Of a DNA stretch of 64,000 nt, positions 34,411-42,471 are shown piece by piece. The notes under the pieces are model-generated. The model was not told the DNA's origin, searched no databases, and saw only the letters and a list, made by a program, of their open reading frames with translations. A program made the translations under genes and the position numbers. Position 1 is the first letter of the stretch, and the number at the start of each line of letters is the position of its first letter. Source of the DNA: Christiangramia gaetbulicola (lineage in GTDB: Bacteria > Bacteroidota > Bacteroidia > Flavobacteriales > Flavobacteriaceae); NCBI RefSeq assembly GCF_003054225.1, contig NZ_QBKQ01000001.1, positions 620,001 through 684,000 of the forward strand, read 5' to 3'.

Positions 34411-34443
34411 TTGCTTAATTTACAGTAATTTATCGTATTTTTG
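34411..34443 (+). promoter_or_regulatory. Bacteroidota-type promoter upstream of the 34621 lipoprotein
   Basis: TTG at 34411-34413, 22-nt spacer, TATTTTTG at 34436-34443. It would give a leader of about 170 nt before the ATG at 34621. No other gene is seen in that leader. Confidence 0.55.
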
Positions 34444-34620
34444 TGTAGAAATAAAATTTACAATAAAACTGGGATCTTAATAACTCAAGGACTTCATTAA
34501 TAAATGCATTTTACAAGGTAACTGCTCTTAGTTTTTAGAAAATTATATCTTATTCTTGCTTTTTGAATCCCATTATCCTGACCTGCCTGTGGTAAACCTT
34601 TAACCATTAAAACAGGAGTC

Positions 34621-35322
34621 ATGAAATCAAACAAAATTTTAATTTTCATCGCTATGATTCTATTCATAGGATGCGAAAATCCGGAACCCTTGGAAGAAAT
34701 CGAAGTTCTAGGGATCAAAGACGCCGATAACAGAGAGCTATCTATTGCCATGAATGAGTTTCTAAAAAGTCCAATATTTTTAGAGGGCCTTGAAAGCAAT
34801 CGTAAAAGCAATAAAATGTCGGAAAATAGTAAGGGCGCATTCTTCGTACAACAAGGAGTTTTCGGATTCTTCCCACATTATTTCGAAACCGGGGTGGTTG
34901 TAGTCGCCGTATTCTTTAGACCCGGAGATTACAAGATCATGCCCAACGGGCTTGCCGAATTCAACCTGTATACTGAAAATCCATTTGTAATTTATATAGA
35001 TGATGCAGAAGGAATAAGCTTAACTGCCAACGAATGTATAGAAAGAAATAGTAGCTACAGCGTTAAATATAAAGGTCAGGTTCTAATTGAGGAAACCCCA
35101 TTTGGAATAAACTATCGCGCTGTACTTCCCTTAAAAACAGCTTATTTGGCCAAAGGAAGAAATATGCTGGTAAATGATGCGGAAGAATACGATGAGGAAA
35201 ATGACCTGGTAACCTGCCGCGAAGAAAATGTAACCGAAAGGAATTTTGATTTTACCTATATCGAAAGATTAAACAACGAAGGTAACGCGACTGAAACTTC
35301 TTTAAATATCCGCTTCAAATAA
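34621..35322 (+). CDS. Uncharacterised lipoprotein
   Basis: This 233-residue protein has an SPII signal (lipobox LFIGC) and no known domain. The middle (GVFGFFPHYFETGVVVVAVFF) is aromatic and beta-rich; the rest alternates acidic loops with strands. It contains only three cysteines, two of them late (ANECIER and DLVTCREE). It is followed by a strong terminator. Confidence 0.75.
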   Translation: MKSNKILIFIAMILFIGCENPEPLEEIEVLGIKDADNRELSIAMNEFLKSPIFLEGLESNRKSNKMSENSKGAFFVQQGVFGFFPHYFETGVVVVAVFFRPGDYKIMPNGLAEFNLYTENPFVIYIDDAEGISLTANECIERNSSYSVKYKGQVLIEETPFGINYRAVLPLKTAYLAKGRNMLVNDAEEYDEENDLVTCREENVTERNFDFTYIERLNNEGNATETSLNIRFK

Positions 35323-35338
35323 AAGGCCAATCCAAAAA

Positions 35339-35362
35339 AAAGCCCGGCAATGGCCGGGCTTT
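35339..35362. terminator. Bidirectional terminator
   Basis: AAAGCCCGGC-AATG-GCCGGGCTTT is a perfect 10-bp stem, flanked by A-tract and T-tract. It sits between two convergent genes (lipoprotein and peptidase) and can serve both. Confidence 0.9.
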
Positions 35363-35384
35363 ATAATTTCAGAAGAACGAAATA

Positions 35385-37463
35385 TTACATTTCAGCTGCC
35401 TCAACAGCTTCTTCTTTTTTCGCTTCTTTCTTTTCAGTTAAGAAGCTATGATTTTTGGAATAATCCATCATTTGCTTTTCAAAAGATTCCGGCTGAGTCA
35501 CTTTAATTGCAGTGATCTCACCGTTCTCATCCATTTCAGGAACCAGTACCGGATTGATGAATCCGCTGTATGGAGCCGACTTGAATTTCGTGTTTCTGTC
35601 AAGCACTTCTTTATGAAGGTCCTGATCTACTTTCACTCCGTAGTTCTCTACAAGATTTTTGGCAGCTTCGTAATCACCTTCAGATTTAATTCTCTGAGTC
35701 TCTCTTAACAACTCTCCAAAAAGCTCACGAAGTTTAGCGTAATCTTTAATGTCGTAATATGTCTTTCCGTCTTTTTCAACTTTTTCGATCACACCTTCTT
35801 CTTTACCCTTTTCGAAAACCCAGGCACTCACCCACTGGCGGTTTCTCATATGAGCTTCTTCAACATCGTCTCCAAGCTCCAGTCTCACCAACTGAGTTAC
35901 CAGTCCGTTACGGATATAATCGTTATAAGCGGCTTTTCCAAGCTCTTCATAGTTATCTGTAAGGCCAAGCTCCTGAAGTTTAGGATCCATCAAATAGTAA
36001 AGCCCTACAAGATCTGCACGACCTTCTTCCAGCGTTGAAGCATAGCTCTTCAATGTTTCCTTGGTTTCACCTACTCCAGGATTCATTTGTCCTGAAGCAT
36101 GACCAACTACCTCATGAAGGGCTGTATGCAATTTATCTGCCTGGTTGCCATATTTTTCAGAAAGAGCGATCTCTTCTTCATCATATGCAAATTCCTTCAG
36201 CTTATCTGTTCCGCCTGCACTTTCGTAAGCATGGATAATATTTCCAAGGGAAACAGACTTACTACCGTGAGCTTTTCTAATCCAGCTTGAGTTTGGAAGG
36301 TTCACCCCGATTGGTGTACTTGGAGAAGCATCTCCTGCCTCACCGGCAACGATCACCGTCTTATAAGTTACACCTACTACAGAATCCTTCTTATGCTCAT
36401 CCATGATTGGTGAGTTATCCTCGAACCACTGGACGTTCTTTTCTACCACGCTCATTTTCTCAGACATATCAAAATCCTTGATCTGGATAATGCTCTCGTA
36501 AGAACCCGTATATCCTTTTGGATCATTATAAACCTCAATAAATGAGTTGATATAATCGATATTTCCTTCGGTAGCTTCAACCCAGGCCACGTTATAATCG
36601 TCCCAGGTTTGAAGATCACCGGTCTTATAATATTCGATCAACAGACCTAAAGCATTTGCCTGCTTTTCATTTTCGGCTACTCCTTTAGCTTTCTCCAGCC
36701 AGTTTACGATCTCATCGATAGCATCTCCATATAGTCCGCCGCTTTTATAAACTTTCTCAACCAGTTTTCCGTTTTCCTTAACCAGCTTAGTATTGATCCC
36801 GAAAGCAAGTGGTTTTTCCGGATTTGGAGATTTCTTGTTAGCATAATAGGCATCTACCTCAGCAGCAGTTATCCCCTCACCATACATGTTCACGGCAGAA
36901 CCTTCAATAAGGCCATCTGCTTCATTCAGGTTTACTTTCTTAGCATCCTTATCGTTGAAGATCACTTCATAAGCTTCACCCGTAAGATCGGTATTTGTTT
37001 CTTTCAGTAGAGTATCAAAATATTCTTTGCTGAAACCCGGTTTCAATTTAGCATTTGAATAGTGATGGTGAATACCATTGCTGAACCAAACTCTTTTCAG
37101 GTAAGTTTCGAAAGCTTTCCAATCTTCAGAAGATGTATCGCCTTCATAATTCGCATAAATACTCTCTAAAGCCTCACGGATCTTCAGGTTATGACGATAG
37201 TTCTGATCCCAGATAATATCACGCCCGGCAAGTCCTGCCTGAGTTAAATAATAAACAAGTTTTTGCTCTTTTAAGCTTAGGTTTTCCCATCCCGGGATCT
37301 GATAACGCAGGATCTTAAGATCTGCAAATTCATCGGCTTTAAAATTGAAATCTTCCTGTGAAGTTTTTTCTGTCTGAGCCAGGTCTGAATCTTTCTTATC
37401 CTCTTTACAGGATACAAAAGTCAGCGCGGTTGCCAACAAACAGGTACTTAATATTTTGTTCAT
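35385..37463 (-). CDS. M49-like metallopeptidase lipoprotein (dipeptidyl peptidase III family)
   Basis: A 692-residue protein with an SPII signal (TALTFVSC) and the M49 zinc site HEVVGHASGQ at about residue 450, followed by EEGRADLVGLYYL carrying the third ligand. The true family motif is HExxGH as here. Dipeptidyl peptidase III removes dipeptides from the N-terminus of oligopeptides. The Bacteroidota form is secreted and lipid-anchored, which fits a peptide-degrading marine lifestyle. Confidence 0.88.
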   Translation of the reverse strand: MNKILSTCLLATALTFVSCKEDKKDSDLAQTEKTSQEDFNFKADEFADLKILRYQIPGWENLSLKEQKLVYYLTQAGLAGRDIIWDQNYRHNLKIREALESIYANYEGDTSSEDWKAFETYLKRVWFSNGIHHHYSNAKLKPGFSKEYFDTLLKETNTDLTGEAYEVIFNDKDAKKVNLNEADGLIEGSAVNMYGEGITAAEVDAYYANKKSPNPEKPLAFGINTKLVKENGKLVEKVYKSGGLYGDAIDEIVNWLEKAKGVAENEKQANALGLLIEYYKTGDLQTWDDYNVAWVEATEGNIDYINSFIEVYNDPKGYTGSYESIIQIKDFDMSEKMSVVEKNVQWFEDNSPIMDEHKKDSVVGVTYKTVIVAGEAGDASPSTPIGVNLPNSSWIRKAHGSKSVSLGNIIHAYESAGGTDKLKEFAYDEEEIALSEKYGNQADKLHTALHEVVGHASGQMNPGVGETKETLKSYASTLEEGRADLVGLYYLMDPKLQELGLTDNYEELGKAAYNDYIRNGLVTQLVRLELGDDVEEAHMRNRQWVSAWVFEKGKEEGVIEKVEKDGKTYYDIKDYAKLRELFGELLRETQRIKSEGDYEAAKNLVENYGVKVDQDLHKEVLDRNTKFKSAPYSGFINPVLVPEMDENGEITAIKVTQPESFEKQMMDYSKNHSFLTEKKEAKKEEAVEAAEM

Positions 37464-37498
37464 GTTGTTAAAAAATTTGAGGCGCTAAGATAACAAAA

Positions 37499-37532
37499 CG
37501 GGGAATCAAATTTTAAAAAATCTGATTCCCCG
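37499..37532 (-). terminator. Terminator hairpin between two minus-strand peptidase genes
   Basis: CGGGGAATCA/TGATTCCCCG (10 bp, 14-nt loop) is followed on the minus strand by TTTTG. It would end transcripts from the M20 gene before the M49 gene. Confidence 0.75.
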
Positions 37533-37558
37533 GTATTTATAAAAAAAATCCTTTTAGT

Positions 37559-37677
37559 AGATCCTGAAACTCCCGAGGCTTAGGGACAGGGTGACGCGCT
37601 GCATTTTTAGTTTATCGTCAAGCTGAACTAGTTTCAGCTTCTCAATTTAAAGACCCTGAAACAAGTTCAGGGTGACG
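37559..37677 (+). repeat. Two adjacent GTCA/TGACG repeats
   Basis: 37559-37596 is a right half ending GGTGACG; 37616-37677 is a full 62-bp copy (CGTCAAGCTGAA... to ...CAGGGTGACG). In the second, the hairpin contents are AGCTGAAC-TAG-TTTCAGCT and CCCTGAAACAAGTTCAGGG. Confidence 0.82.
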
Positions 37678-37692
37678 CCTCCACAGGTAAAA

Positions 37693-39084
37693 CTATTTTT
37701 TACTCATTTCAGTAAAATGCTTGTAAAACCATGGAATGGTTTCTATTCCCTTCAAATAATTCCAGATCCCAAAGTGTTCATTTGGTGAATGTATAGCATC
37801 TGTATCCAAACCAAAGCCCATTAAAATGATCTTACTATCAAGTTCTTTTTCAAAAAGCGAAACAATTGGGATACTTCCTCCACTTCTTTGAGGAATTGGT
37901 GTTTTTCCAAAAGTTTCCTCGTAAGCCGCACTCGCCGCCTGATATCCTACGGTATCAATTGGAGTCACATACGGGTAACCTCCGTGATGAGGCTTAACTT
38001 CAACTTTTACTGAATCTGGCGCAAGACTTTCAAAATGCTTTTTGAATAATTCTGTGATCTCTTTCCAGTCCTGATCTGGCACCAGTCGCATGGAGATCTT
38101 TGCATAAGCCTTAGATGGAAGCACTGTTTTGGCACCTTCGCCAATATATCCACCCCACATACCATTTACATCCAGGGTTGGTCTAATAGAACCTCTTTCC
38201 AGGGTAGAATAGCCTTTTTCCCCATGGACATCTTTAATGTCCAGCTTCTCTTTATACTCTTCTAAACTGAAAGGTGCTTCCGCCATTTTTGATCTTTCCT
38301 CATCGCTTAGATTTTGGACTTTATCATAAAATCCAGGAATAGTGATGTGGTTATTCTCATCGGTAAGGGAAGCGATCATCTGACTTAAAATATTCAAAGG
38401 ATTGGCCACGGCGCCACCATATAATCCTGAATGCAGATCACGGTTTGCCCCGGTAACTTCAACTTCCACATAAGATAACCCACGGAGGCCGGTGGTAATA
38501 GACGGAGTATCTTTAGAGATCATTCCGGTATCTGAGATAAGAATAACATCATTCTGAAGCTTATCTTTATTCTCCTTGATCCACCAGTCCAGGTGTTCAC
38601 TACCAACTTCCTCCTCACCCTCGATCATGAACTTCACGTTACAAGGCAGTTCATTATTCTGGGTCATATATTCCATAGCCTTCACATGCATATACATCTG
38701 GCCCTTGTCGTCACAGGAGCCTCTGGCAAAAATAGCACCCTCGGGATGTATCTTGGTTTCCTTGATCACCGGTTCAAAAGGCGGCGAATCCCAAAGATCT
38801 AATGGATCTGGCGGCTGAACATCATAATGTCCATAGACCAGCACCGTTGGTAAATTCTTATCGATAATTTTTTCAGCATAAACTACAGGGTGACCCGGAG
38901 TGGGAGAAACCTCGGCAAGATCACAACCGGCTTCCAAAAGTCTCACTTTTACCGCATCGGCTGCTTTTAGCATATCCCCTTTATAAGCGGGATCGGCTGA
39001 AATTGAAGGTATCTTCAACAACTCCTTTAATTCCTCTATAAACCTGTCTTTATTCTTTTCTAAATAATCCTTTATTGAATCCAT
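37693..39084 (-). CDS. M20-family dipeptidase
   Basis: A 463-residue cytoplasmic M20 peptidase with metal ligands in YGHYDVQPPDP, the catalytic Glu-Glu in IEGEEEVGSEH, and late residues HSPNEHFG. The size and the second dimerisation domain fit the carnosine dipeptidase-like subgroup (CNDP). It breaks dipeptides; exact specificity is unknown. It starts at 39084. Confidence 0.92.
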   Translation of the reverse strand: MDSIKDYLEKNKDRFIEELKELLKIPSISADPAYKGDMLKAADAVKVRLLEAGCDLAEVSPTPGHPVVYAEKIIDKNLPTVLVYGHYDVQPPDPLDLWDSPPFEPVIKETKIHPEGAIFARGSCDDKGQMYMHVKAMEYMTQNNELPCNVKFMIEGEEEVGSEHLDWWIKENKDKLQNDVILISDTGMISKDTPSITTGLRGLSYVEVEVTGANRDLHSGLYGGAVANPLNILSQMIASLTDENNHITIPGFYDKVQNLSDEERSKMAEAPFSLEEYKEKLDIKDVHGEKGYSTLERGSIRPTLDVNGMWGGYIGEGAKTVLPSKAYAKISMRLVPDQDWKEITELFKKHFESLAPDSVKVEVKPHHGGYPYVTPIDTVGYQAASAAYEETFGKTPIPQRSGGSIPIVSLFEKELDSKIILMGFGLDTDAIHSPNEHFGIWNYLKGIETIPWFYKHFTEMSKK

Positions 39085-39297
39085 TTATATTTTTTCAAGT
39101 TTGCGTAAAGTTAATAAGAACCTTTCGGAAATCTATAGCCGGTAACACTCCTCTTTTCTTAAGACTGCTATAAAATTTAAAATTTTTTCAGAAAAAACTC
39201 ATAAAGACTAATTTCTGAAAATCAGCAACTTAAAATAAGCCAGCAGGAGCGCACAAAAATTTGGTCAAAATTTTTTCAATATTTTCTTCCAACACTA
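39085..39297. other. Non-coding spacer before tRNA-Leu
   Basis: An AT-rich spacer with no supported gene. Near the M20 start it holds a near-consensus -7 element on the minus strand (TAACTTTA). Confidence 0.6.
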
Positions 39298-39327
39298 TTT
39301 GAAATTTAAAAAGTATAATTATATTTG
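39298..39327 (+). promoter_or_regulatory. Promoter of tRNA-Leu
   Basis: TTTG at 39298-39301 and TATATTTG at 39320-39327, spacer 18 nt: a full match to the Bacteroidota consensus. The ~55-nt leader contains a hairpin ACACAAC...GTTGTG that may be removed during tRNA maturation. Confidence 0.78.
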
Positions 39328-39388
39328 CACCCGCTTAGGTAATTAAGCAGGTAACACAACGAGTCCTAAGTGTTGTGAAACTTAAAAT

Positions 39389-39470
39389 GCGGGCGTGGTG
39401 GAATTGGTAGACACGCTAGACTTAGGATCTAGTGCCGCGAGGTGTGAAGGTTCGAGTCCTTTCGCCCGCA
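39389..39470 (+). tRNA. tRNA-Leu (UAG)
   Basis: An 82-nt class II tRNA. The acceptor stem is GCGGGCG with CGCCCGC and discriminator A. The anticodon stem-loop is CTAGA-CTTAGGA-TCTAG, anticodon TAG (CUN codons). The D-arm, long variable arm and T-arm (GGTTCGAGTCC) are complete. CCA is not encoded: CCG follows. Confidence 0.96.
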
Positions 39471-39733
39471 CCGAGAAAAAGCTTCAGAGAAATCTGGAGC
39501 TTTTTTTATTTACGCTATTCTCAAAATTAAAAATCAAACAGGTGTGGAAGTTCCCCCGAAGCGTCGGGGCTATCGCCCGCACCGAGAAAAAGCTTCAGAG
39601 AAATCTGGAGCTTTTTTTATTTACGCTATTCTCAAAATTAAAAATCAAACAGGTGTGGAAGTTCCCCCGAAGCGTCGGGGCTATCGCCCGCACCGAGAAA
39701 AAGCTTCAGAGAAATCTGGAGCTTTTTTTATTT
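39462..39733 (+). repeat. 111-bp tandem repeat of tRNA-Leu tail plus terminator
   Basis: The segment beginning TCGCCCGCACCGAG recurs at 39462, 39573 and 39684, a period of 111 bp, with about 2.4 copies nearly identical. Each has the tRNA 3' acceptor sequence, the terminator hairpin and a spacer. The first copy is the real tRNA end; the others carry a damaged T-arm with CCCCGA-N4-TCGGGG. Confidence 0.92.
39476..39507 (+). terminator. Terminator of tRNA-Leu (first of three copies)
   Basis: AGCTTCAGA-GAAA-TCTGGAGCT, a 9-bp stem with one G-T pair and a GNRA-type tetraloop, then TTTTTT. It recurs at about 39587 and 39698 in the tandem copies. Confidence 0.88.
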
Positions 39734-39887
39734 TAAATCATTTTGATCTCTGATAGTCCTCTCTTCCTTTTCCGGGAAATATTTAAAATCATGCATCAAT
39801 TTTAGAAGGAAATACACTCACCGGAATTCGCCTATATGGATTTATAGAATAAGGGAGAAATATTCCTAGTAAATTCCCCAATCTATT

Positions 39888-39895
39888 TATTTTTG
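39888..39895 (+). promoter_or_regulatory. Candidate -7 element for the PagL-like gene
   Basis: TATTTTTG matches the -7 consensus; the predicted transcript start (near 39902) is only ~6 nt before the TTG at 39908, giving an almost leaderless message. A second in-frame TTG lies at 39923. Confidence 0.4.
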
Positions 39896-39907
39896 AGCTA
39901 AAACCCT

Positions 39908-40549
39908 TTGAAAACCCCAGTATTGAATTACCCTAAGCTCTTACGAACAAAACCACAGAGTAGGAAATGGCACATTTTCATATTGATTCAATATATTTTC
40001 TTGTCTATTATATATTCCCAGGAAAATGAAAAGACCAATAAAATTTCTGTAGGTTTTAATTACGGGCAGGCGTCTCAAAACATGCCTCCATTCGATAATC
40101 CTAAATATCTCTACGATAATGAGTTTTATAAAATTCAGGTAAATTATTTGTTATCGAAAAAGAAAAAGTTCAGCTATGAACTTGATTTCGAATCCGGGAT
40201 ATTTTATTCAGACTTTCAATATTTAAACACCCAAAAAACACCGGTAGAATTATCCTTCCAGGAATATGTGGTAAATGTTGGAGGCAGAATCAGGTATGAG
40301 ATAGTAAACAATTTCAGCTCCTATATCATTGGCTTTACCGGCCCAATGTATTCTGAACAACTTACCAACAGGCTAAAAGACGGGTTTGCATTTTCCAATG
40401 TAGTTGGTCTTGGGTTTTCCTATAGAATAACCAATGTGTCCTTCGATATGCGCTCTACCATAAGACATAATTCCAACGCAAATATTTCTATACCTAACAG
40501 TGGCCATAACAGTACTGGTATCGAAGCCGGTTTCATGATCCATTTATAA
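39908..40549 (+). CDS. PagL-like lipid A 3-O-deacylase / acyloxyacyl hydrolase
   Basis: A 213-residue outer-membrane barrel with a signal segment (FILIQYIFLSIIYSQ). The end contains IRHNSNANISIPNSGHNSTG, which matches the His-Ser motif of PagL enzymes (H-x-S-N then P-N-x-G-x-N). PagL removes an acyl chain from lipid A in the outer membrane. Only the C-terminal motif is strong. The start is uncertain: TTG at 39908 is the first candidate, 39923 the next. Confidence 0.72.
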   Translation: MKTPVLNYPKLLRTKPQSRKWHIFILIQYIFLSIIYSQENEKTNKISVGFNYGQASQNMPPFDNPKYLYDNEFYKIQVNYLLSKKKKFSYELDFESGIFYSDFQYLNTQKTPVELSFQEYVVNVGGRIRYEIVNNFSSYIIGFTGPMYSEQLTNRLKDGFAFSNVVGLGFSYRITNVSFDMRSTIRHNSNANISIPNSGHNSTGIEAGFMIHL

Positions 40550-40722
40550 TCCTGATTCTAATCTAAAAGACATAAAACCAATTAAAAAATCAGGGTTTTC
40601 ACCTAGTTCTAATCAGATATCTAAACTCTAATTTTAGACTTAGCTACTTGTGCTTAAGTTTTTACGATCCCCCGATCTTCCAGGAAGCAGAAACAACCAT
40701 TCTATTATAAAACCAATAAACA

Positions 40723-42345
40723 ATGAAAAATTTCCAATCAGTGCTGATGTGGGTATTCCTCTCTGCCACATTATTTTCGGCCTGCAGTAAAGATGAAAAC
40801 GAAGCACCAGAACTAAGCCAAAGCAAGGAATTAATTGATCTTTCCCTAAACATTAATGTCCTTGGCCTGGAAAACAATCCTACCTCAAGACAACAGGAAA
40901 ATGAATTACCAGATTGCGTAGAAACCACTCCGTATTATATCGAAATCGTAATCAAGCAGGGAGACAGAGATGTTGTTGGTTCTGCAGATTTACCTTTTCG
41001 TATAGATCTGGCTCCCGGGCAAATGTTCACTAAATATGTACCTGAAATGGCCATGCCGGCAGGATTGTATTTTCTTGATCATTGTGCGGTATATGATGAG
41101 GCTGGGACTTTAATGTGTCTTGCCCCTAAAGCAGGTAGCCCTCTAGGCGCCATGTCTGATGCTCCCATGCCTATGAGCATAAACCTCAGGGCCGGCAGCA
41201 AACCTTTTCCAGACGTTCCCGTTCTATGTTTTGATAATCGCGAGGTGAACGAATATGGCTATGTATTCTTTGATATCGAACCAACTGTCATCAGGAACTT
41301 CTGCTTTTTTGCCAACTATTGCGATGAGAATGGAAGGCATTTTCCTGCCAGGTATTCTGTAGATATCTCTATAGAGGGCAATACCATATATAGTGATATT
41401 ATAAGCAACAATGGCGAATATGAAACTGATAAATATTTCGCCGATCCCGTTTGTGTGGACCTTCCTGATTTATCTGAATATGATGACGATGAAGAATACA
41501 TAGACTACACCATTACTTTACTGGAGTGGGAAGGTGTATATGAGCTCGATGAAGAAATGGTGATCACCGGAAGTTTGAGCCGGGATGATATCGAAGACCA
41601 TTTTGATGGAGACGATAATATTGAATACGAACATATTTTCTTCAATTGTGATGAGGAAGGCGATGGAGAAATTCCTGATGAGCTCCCTGATGTAAACGAA
41701 GCTGAATTTTCGAATCCAACCAATATCACCAATCCATATTACGGACCTCCGGCAGGTTATATTTATGAATACCAGGGATATGAACTTGAGGATGGAGAAC
41801 TACCAGATGAAGCGTCTGAAGTTATCTATATTGAAAGACGTGCAGAGACCAGGGTCGTAATGGGAATTAACAGTATAATTCAACGTGATTATGTCATGGA
41901 AGATGGCGTGATCCTGGAAGATACCGATGACTGGCTGGCTCAGGATGACGATGGAAATCTCTGGTATATGGGTGAATTATCAAAAAACTATGATGAAGAT
42001 GGTAATTTTATTGGCACTGAAGGTTCCTGGGAAGCCGGAGTAGACGGAGCTTTACCCGGTTACTGGCTGCCTGCAGATCCTTTCGTAGGACAGGTTTATT
42101 ACCAGGAATGGTATGAAGGGGAAGCTGAAGATTATGCTGAAGTGATCGCTATTAATGAAACGGTAGAAACCGATCTGGGAATCTTTGAAAATGTTTTGGT
42201 GACCAAAGACATTAATCCTTTTGAAGAGGATGTTTACGAATTGAAATATTACGCTCCCGGAACCGGTTTTATTAAAGAAGAAAAATATGAAAATGGAGAG
42301 CTGGTCGAGGTTGTTTTCCTAACCGGGATCATAGTGATCGATTAA
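40723..42345 (+). CDS. Large acidic lipoprotein of unknown function
   Basis: A 540-residue lipoprotein (lipobox FSAC). The N-terminal ~300 residues resemble a secreted beta-sandwich region with a Cys-containing CFFANYCDENGRHFPARY segment, then a highly acidic linker (about 300-330). The C-terminal ~200 residues resemble a widespread unnamed secreted domain (WLAQDDDGNLWYMGE, EGSWEAGVDGALPGYWLPA, YYAPGTGFIKEE), from memory. Very high Asp/Glu content fits a marine secreted protein and possible Ca binding. Confidence 0.8.
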   Translation: MKNFQSVLMWVFLSATLFSACSKDENEAPELSQSKELIDLSLNINVLGLENNPTSRQQENELPDCVETTPYYIEIVIKQGDRDVVGSADLPFRIDLAPGQMFTKYVPEMAMPAGLYFLDHCAVYDEAGTLMCLAPKAGSPLGAMSDAPMPMSINLRAGSKPFPDVPVLCFDNREVNEYGYVFFDIEPTVIRNFCFFANYCDENGRHFPARYSVDISIEGNTIYSDIISNNGEYETDKYFADPVCVDLPDLSEYDDDEEYIDYTITLLEWEGVYELDEEMVITGSLSRDDIEDHFDGDDNIEYEHIFFNCDEEGDGEIPDELPDVNEAEFSNPTNITNPYYGPPAGYIYEYQGYELEDGELPDEASEVIYIERRAETRVVMGINSIIQRDYVMEDGVILEDTDDWLAQDDDGNLWYMGELSKNYDEDGNFIGTEGSWEAGVDGALPGYWLPADPFVGQVYYQEWYEGEAEDYAEVIAINETVETDLGIFENVLVTKDINPFEEDVYELKYYAPGTGFIKEEKYENGELVEVVFLTGIIVID

Positions 42346-42392
42346 AGAATTTCAGGTTCATTTCAATAAATGAAAGTTATAAACAGGAATAT

Positions 42393-42418
42393 AAAAGCCG
42401 GCCAAATGGCCGGCTTTT
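42393..42418. terminator. Strong bidirectional terminator
   Basis: AAAAGCCGGCC-AAAT-GGCCGGCTTTT is a perfect 11-bp stem between the acidic lipoprotein gene and the convergent Old Yellow Enzyme gene. Confidence 0.9.
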
Positions 42419-42471
42419 ACTAATAAACTTACCTGAAAACTTGAAATTCTCAAGCGTCCTGGCAAATTCTA

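Noticed and set aside
39462-39733. Tandem array as a possible CRISPR
   Set aside because: The whole unit is repeated, spacers included, and it derives from the tRNA tail; there are no unique spacers or cas genes.
39395-39736. 113-codon open frame through tRNA-Leu and the tandem repeat
   Set aside because: It reads through a functional tRNA and its repeated terminator; the repetitive protein is an artefact of the 111-bp period, which is a multiple of three.
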